Origin: Desulfonatronum thiosulfatophilum
GTDB lineage: Bacteria; Desulfobacterota; Desulfovibrionia; Desulfovibrionales; Desulfonatronaceae
Length of the DNA stretch: 64,000 bases
Direction of reading: 5' to 3'
Assembly: GCF_900104215.1 (NCBI RefSeq)
Contig: NZ_FMXO01000009.1
Span: forward strand, 1-64,000
Within the stretch, counting starts at the first letter, position 1; each line of letters starts with the position of its first letter. The notes beneath the pieces were generated by a model that did not search any database, was not told where the DNA came from, and was given only the letters and a program-made list of their open reading frames with translations. Position numbers and translations under genes: made by a program. Positions 61,084 to 64,000 of the stretch are shown piece by piece.

Positions 61084-62483
61084 GGCTTGCCGCCTTCCAC
61101 CGGAAAACCGGCATTCGTCCAGGCCTGCCAGCTTCCGGGGATATTGCGCACGTCGTCGAAGCCGTTTTGTTTCAGGACGCTGGCCGCGATGCTGGAGCGA
61201 TAGCCGCTGCCGCAGTAGGTTACCGTTGTCTTCTCGCGATCCAGCTTTTCGATATTGTCTCGCAGATAGGGGACGAAAAAATGCCGGGCACCGGGAATGT
61301 GACCGGATTTCCATTCCGCTGGGGTTCGGACGTCCACAAGCTGAACGTTTTTCAGAACGTCCTTCAGTTCATGGACGCTCATCTGAGGAATGTGGTTCAG
61401 CATTAAGCCGGCATTGTTCCAAGATTTCATGCCGCCCACCAGGTACCCCGCAAAATGGACGTACCCGGTCCGCCAGAGCAGTTTCACGATCCGCTCCAGT
61501 TGGTCGTCGTTTTCCAGGACCAGCAGCAACGGGTCGTCGAACTTGAGCATCCAGCCGGCCCAGGACGACAGTTCGGCTCGGGCCCCAATATTCAGGGCTC
61601 CTGGGATATGCCCACCGCAAAAGGCCATCATGTCCCGGGTATCGAGCACGATGTTGTTCTGATTCTCGGCTGTTTGCTTGAAATCCGCTACGGACAGGGC
61701 CGGAACGGGAGGATAACCGCCTTGGACATCCGCTCCTCTTGCGTTGAGATGATGCATCGGCTTGTAATAAAATGGTTCGGGGCCGGACGACTCGAGAACC
61801 ATCTGGATGAAGGCGTCCCGGTCCTTGGTTCGCATATAGCGATTGTGTTTCTGCTCGTAGCCGATGGTCGAGCATTTGAGGTCGCCGATATCTGGGCCGC
61901 AGGACGAACCGGAACCATGACAGGGAAACACGAGCACTGAATCATCCAGGCTGCCGTAGAACCCGACAATGCTTTCGTACAACGCCCCGGCCAACCTCTT
62001 CGTCTCCTCTTCTCCCACCAGATCAGGACGCCCCACGGAATTGACGAAGAGACTGTCCCCGCTGAACACCGCCCAGATGGAATCCTTGTGCTTGGATTCG
62101 CTCATCAGGTAAGCCAGATGCTCCGCCGTATGGCCGGGAGTGTGCCTGGCCGTCAGAATGAAACTGCCGAAGTCCAAAGTATCGCCGGAATGGACCGGTT
62201 CATGATCATACCCATACTCACCGGCGTCCGCCTCATGACTGGCATAGATCTTCGCATTGGGAACCTTGGCCCTGAGTTCATGGGATCCGCTTACGAAGTC
62301 AACATGAATGTGGGTTTCGATGATATGGGTGATGCCAACCTCATGCTTTCGGGCCAGGTGCAGATAGATGTCGACATCAGGACGGGGGTCGATGACCACG
62401 CCAATCCCTTTGGAGGGATTTCCCAGCAGATAGGAAAGCTGCGCCACACCCGGCGTATGGATCTGTTCAAATACGATTGCCAT
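61080..62483 (-). CDS. MBL-fold persulfide dioxygenase-like protein with two rhodanese domains
   Basis: 467 residues from an ATG behind GGAGG. The metallo-beta-lactamase part has THIHVDFVSGSHELRAK, TARHTPGHTAEHLAYL and VFSGDSLFVNSVGRPDLVG (ETHE1/BlhA-like ligands). The first rhodanese lacks an active cysteine (LLLVLENDD). The second has it in TVTYCGSGYRSS. Such fusions oxidise glutathione persulfide and move sulfane sulfur. It overlaps the YeeE-type gene by four bases. Confidence 0.92.
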   Translation of the reverse strand: MAIVFEQIHTPGVAQLSYLLGNPSKGIGVVIDPRPDVDIYLHLARKHEVGITHIIETHIHVDFVSGSHELRAKVPNAKIYASHEADAGEYGYDHEPVHSGDTLDFGSFILTARHTPGHTAEHLAYLMSESKHKDSIWAVFSGDSLFVNSVGRPDLVGEEETKRLAGALYESIVGFYGSLDDSVLVFPCHGSGSSCGPDIGDLKCSTIGYEQKHNRYMRTKDRDAFIQMVLESSGPEPFYYKPMHHLNARGADVQGGYPPVPALSVADFKQTAENQNNIVLDTRDMMAFCGGHIPGALNIGARAELSSWAGWMLKFDDPLLLVLENDDQLERIVKLLWRTGYVHFAGYLVGGMKSWNNAGLMLNHIPQMSVHELKDVLKNVQLVDVRTPAEWKSGHIPGARHFFVPYLRDNIEKLDREKTTVTYCGSGYRSSIAASVLKQNGFDDVRNIPGSWQAWTNAGFPVEGGKP

Positions 62484-62862
62484 GGAAACCTCCATCAGTT
62501 GCAGCGTCGAAAGGCTGACCACGTTCTGAACTCATATCAATATCAGTGCCAGCTCGTTCGTCATGATATCAGCTTAATTTCATGGGGTTGATTCCGCACG
62601 TGGTATGAATGTGGGTAAATTCTCACTCAATAAAATACAATTTCTTAAGACATTGGAATTCAGGGGCAAGAATCATAAATTTTTAAAAAATCCGGACGCT
62701 TTTCTGTATAACGACTTCCACCGTTGTTGCGTCAACATGCTACGATATTGCGCGCATCACTCATTCCGGAGAAGCCGGAAATCCAGGCCATTCGTCGAGT
62801 TTAATTATCCAGTTTTATCTGAAGAATTAACGTGGATTGTGGAGGAAAGACAGATCATGTTT
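62484..62862. other. AT-rich intergenic region upstream of the sulfur operon
   Basis: 379 bases, distinctly AT-rich. It should hold the promoter of the sulfur operon. No ORF is convincing. Confidence 0.5.
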
Positions 62863-63618
62863 TCAGGAAGATCGGGACTCATCCGAAATACCATGAGCCT
62901 TCAGATTGGCTACCATTCGCTGGTGATGGGAACCTGCCCAGTAGATACGCCGACATGCGGGGCATTCGTGGAATGTCTGATAATAGCGGGATGTCAACGG
63001 CTCAAGCCGGTCCGCGACGTCGGCTTTGGCTCGTGGTTCGAGTCTGATGTTGCAGTGGATGCATCTTGAGAACGCCTTGATATCGGACGCAAGCCCAAAT
63101 AAATCGACAATTTCCTTGAGTTGATCCCAGGGGCGATGCGCACGGACCAACCGCCCGAAGACAACACGGCTTCGCCTGAGCAACCGATGGTCCCTGCTCA
63201 GTAGAACACGTCCGCTTCTCGCTGATTCAGCGGCTATCGCGGCATCCGACATTCCGCGGCAACCCGCGGCATCCATCCCGATCATGCGCAGCAATTCAGC
63301 AAGACGGTGCACGTTCTCATCAACCAGAAAGGCAAGACTTGGCAGGGGATTCGGACGAAGAAGAGTTGCCTTGGCCACATCCCATGGAGCAGCAATCGGA
63401 AAAACATTCAATTCAAATCCCGCTTCCACAACAGCATCAAATCCTACCGGTACACCATCGAGAAGAATCTCCCCGACTTCAGTGTGCGGCGGCCCAACTG
63501 CCTCGATGACATCCTTGACGGAAGCACGGCGTAGCAACGGATAACCACGTTTAGCGCCCTGCCTTGAGAAGGACGCGAAAACCCGCAGATCGTCATGAAA
63601 GGTGATCACTACAGGCAT
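62863..63618 (-). CDS. Mut7-C RNase-domain protein with N-terminal ubiquitin-like domain
   Basis: 251 residues. Residues 1-85 form a Mut7-C ubiquitin-like (ThiS/MoaD-type) domain. The PIN-like Mut7-C RNase domain starts at FLVDENVHRLAELLRMIGMD and includes RVLLSRDHRLLRR. A four-cysteine zinc ribbon follows (CIHCN and HECPACRRIYW). The usual DxMLGRLAR reads DENVHRLAE. Function is presumed RNA cleavage. It stands alone. Confidence 0.9.
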   Translation of the reverse strand: MPVVITFHDDLRVFASFSRQGAKRGYPLLRRASVKDVIEAVGPPHTEVGEILLDGVPVGFDAVVEAGFELNVFPIAAPWDVAKATLLRPNPLPSLAFLVDENVHRLAELLRMIGMDAAGCRGMSDAAIAAESARSGRVLLSRDHRLLRRSRVVFGRLVRAHRPWDQLKEIVDLFGLASDIKAFSRCIHCNIRLEPRAKADVADRLEPLTSRYYQTFHECPACRRIYWAGSHHQRMVANLKAHGISDESRSS

Positions 63619-63657
63619 TTCGAAGCACCGAAAGTACAGTGGCAGAGATTTTCTTGT

Positions 63658-63737
63658 CTACCACGAAGGGCACGAAGAGCACGAAGCGGAACTGGGGGAG
63701 AAACTTCTTCGTGTCCTTCGGGCTCTTCGTGGTTATC
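63658..63737. repeat. CACGAAG-type inverted repeat element
   Basis: ACCACGAAGGGCACGAAGAG and, at 63704-63732, CTTCGTGTCCTTCGGGCTCT then TCGTGGT form long complementary arms around a 17-base middle. Confidence 0.85.
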
Positions 63738-63779
63738 TATTTGTTTCTATGAATTCAGTTGAGTTGTTGTCTTATACAT

Positions 63780-64000
63780 TTACTTTATCACTGCGTTGAT
63801 TTTTTTGATCTTCTTGAACACTTCGTCGAGATTATGATTTCGCCAAGCCACCCGCCGCAGATCGGAAGCCAGCATGTGTGGAGGGGCCGCGACTTCAGTT
63901 CGAATGCCCTGACGGCGAAGTTCCTCGACCATGGGGGCGTAATCCCCATCCGCGGCGACCAGAATCAGAAAGTCGGGATTCAACCGCAGACATAGGGACA
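63780..64000 (-). CDS. NYN/LabA-like domain protein, 3' end only
   Basis: About 73 residues in the window; the 5' end lies right of the edge. LNPDFLILVAADGDYAPMVE is the NYN (PIN-like) motif with its acidic cluster, and LRRQGIRTEVAAPPHMLASD is the typical following helix and strand. The family is thought to be RNA nucleases. No start is in the window. Confidence 0.8.
   Translation of the reverse strand, partial: SLCLRLNPDFLILVAADGDYAPMVEELRRQGIRTEVAAPPHMLASDLRRVAWRNHNLDEVFKKIKKINAVIK

Noticed and set aside
61062-62483. Loss of function in the MBL domain because HIHVDF lacks the final His of HxHxDH
   Set aside because: In the persulfide dioxygenase branch that His is not a metal ligand, and DF at this place is usual for the rhodanese-fused type.

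Overview
The window looks like a chromosomal stretch of a mid-to-high-GC, Gram-negative, motile, sulfur-metabolising bacterium. A sulfate-reducing deltaproteobacterium (Desulfobacterota, probably Desulfovibrionales) fits best. This rests on gene content: a NifU/NifS/serine acetyltransferase triad, FmdB-type zinc ribbon, DUF502, a persulfide-dioxygenase-like/rhodanese/YeeE sulfur operon, FliJ and a MotE-like protein, and several two-component and redox genes. No rRNA or species-level marker is present, so genus is not claimed.

Layout. 1-700: 5' part of a group II intron (minus strand, running off the left edge) beside a 171-bp palindromic element. 700-4350: a small Cys-motif ORF, a degenerate class II aldolase homologue, a secreted methyltransferase and a DUF1134/EipA protein. 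4500-4810: a tRNA-Gln/tRNA-Glu operon with promoter and terminator. 4876-11725: a long minus-strand housekeeping run (cobS, fliJ, motE-like, truA, panC, panD, DUF502, metK, dciA-like and a small Rho_N-like protein). 12097-15632: nifU-nifS-cysE and an FmdB-like gene. 15894-19774: SAM hydroxide adenosyltransferase, YitT-like protein and glmS.

19800-38650 lies downstream of glmS and is an accessory region rich in decayed and mobile DNA. It holds an hsdR relic, integron-cassette-like units with attC-like sites, an AT-rich AIPR phage-defence gene, REP-associated (Y1/HUH) transposases, transposase relics, and an IS3 element that splits a secreted Cys-rich protein gene. It also holds a NERD protein, a 5'-truncated ecfT/cbiQ, a zeta-toxin-like kinase fused in frame to a small C-terminal module, a DUF2087 gene, hipB with a frameshifted hipA, a partial and a complete copy of a Na+/Ca2+ antiporter gene, and an ExeA-like ATPase.

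38900-64000 is mostly ordinary chromosome: two aldo/keto reductases, an M1-like peptidase, a hybrid histidine kinase with an NtrC-type regulator and a second kinase, argJ, lgt, a thioesterase, a lipoprotein, engB, sdaA, an AsmA protein, an SH3 protein, a broken DUF72 gene, the sulfur operon, a Mut7-C protein and the end of an NYN-domain gene.

Several dispersed non-coding families recur between genes. The most notable is a palindromic element in three copies (357-527, 32077-32246, 54616-54786) whose paired arms show compensating base changes. There are also ATCGAA hexanucleotide tracts (three sites) and inverted CACGAAG-type repeats (three sites). No CRISPR array was seen.
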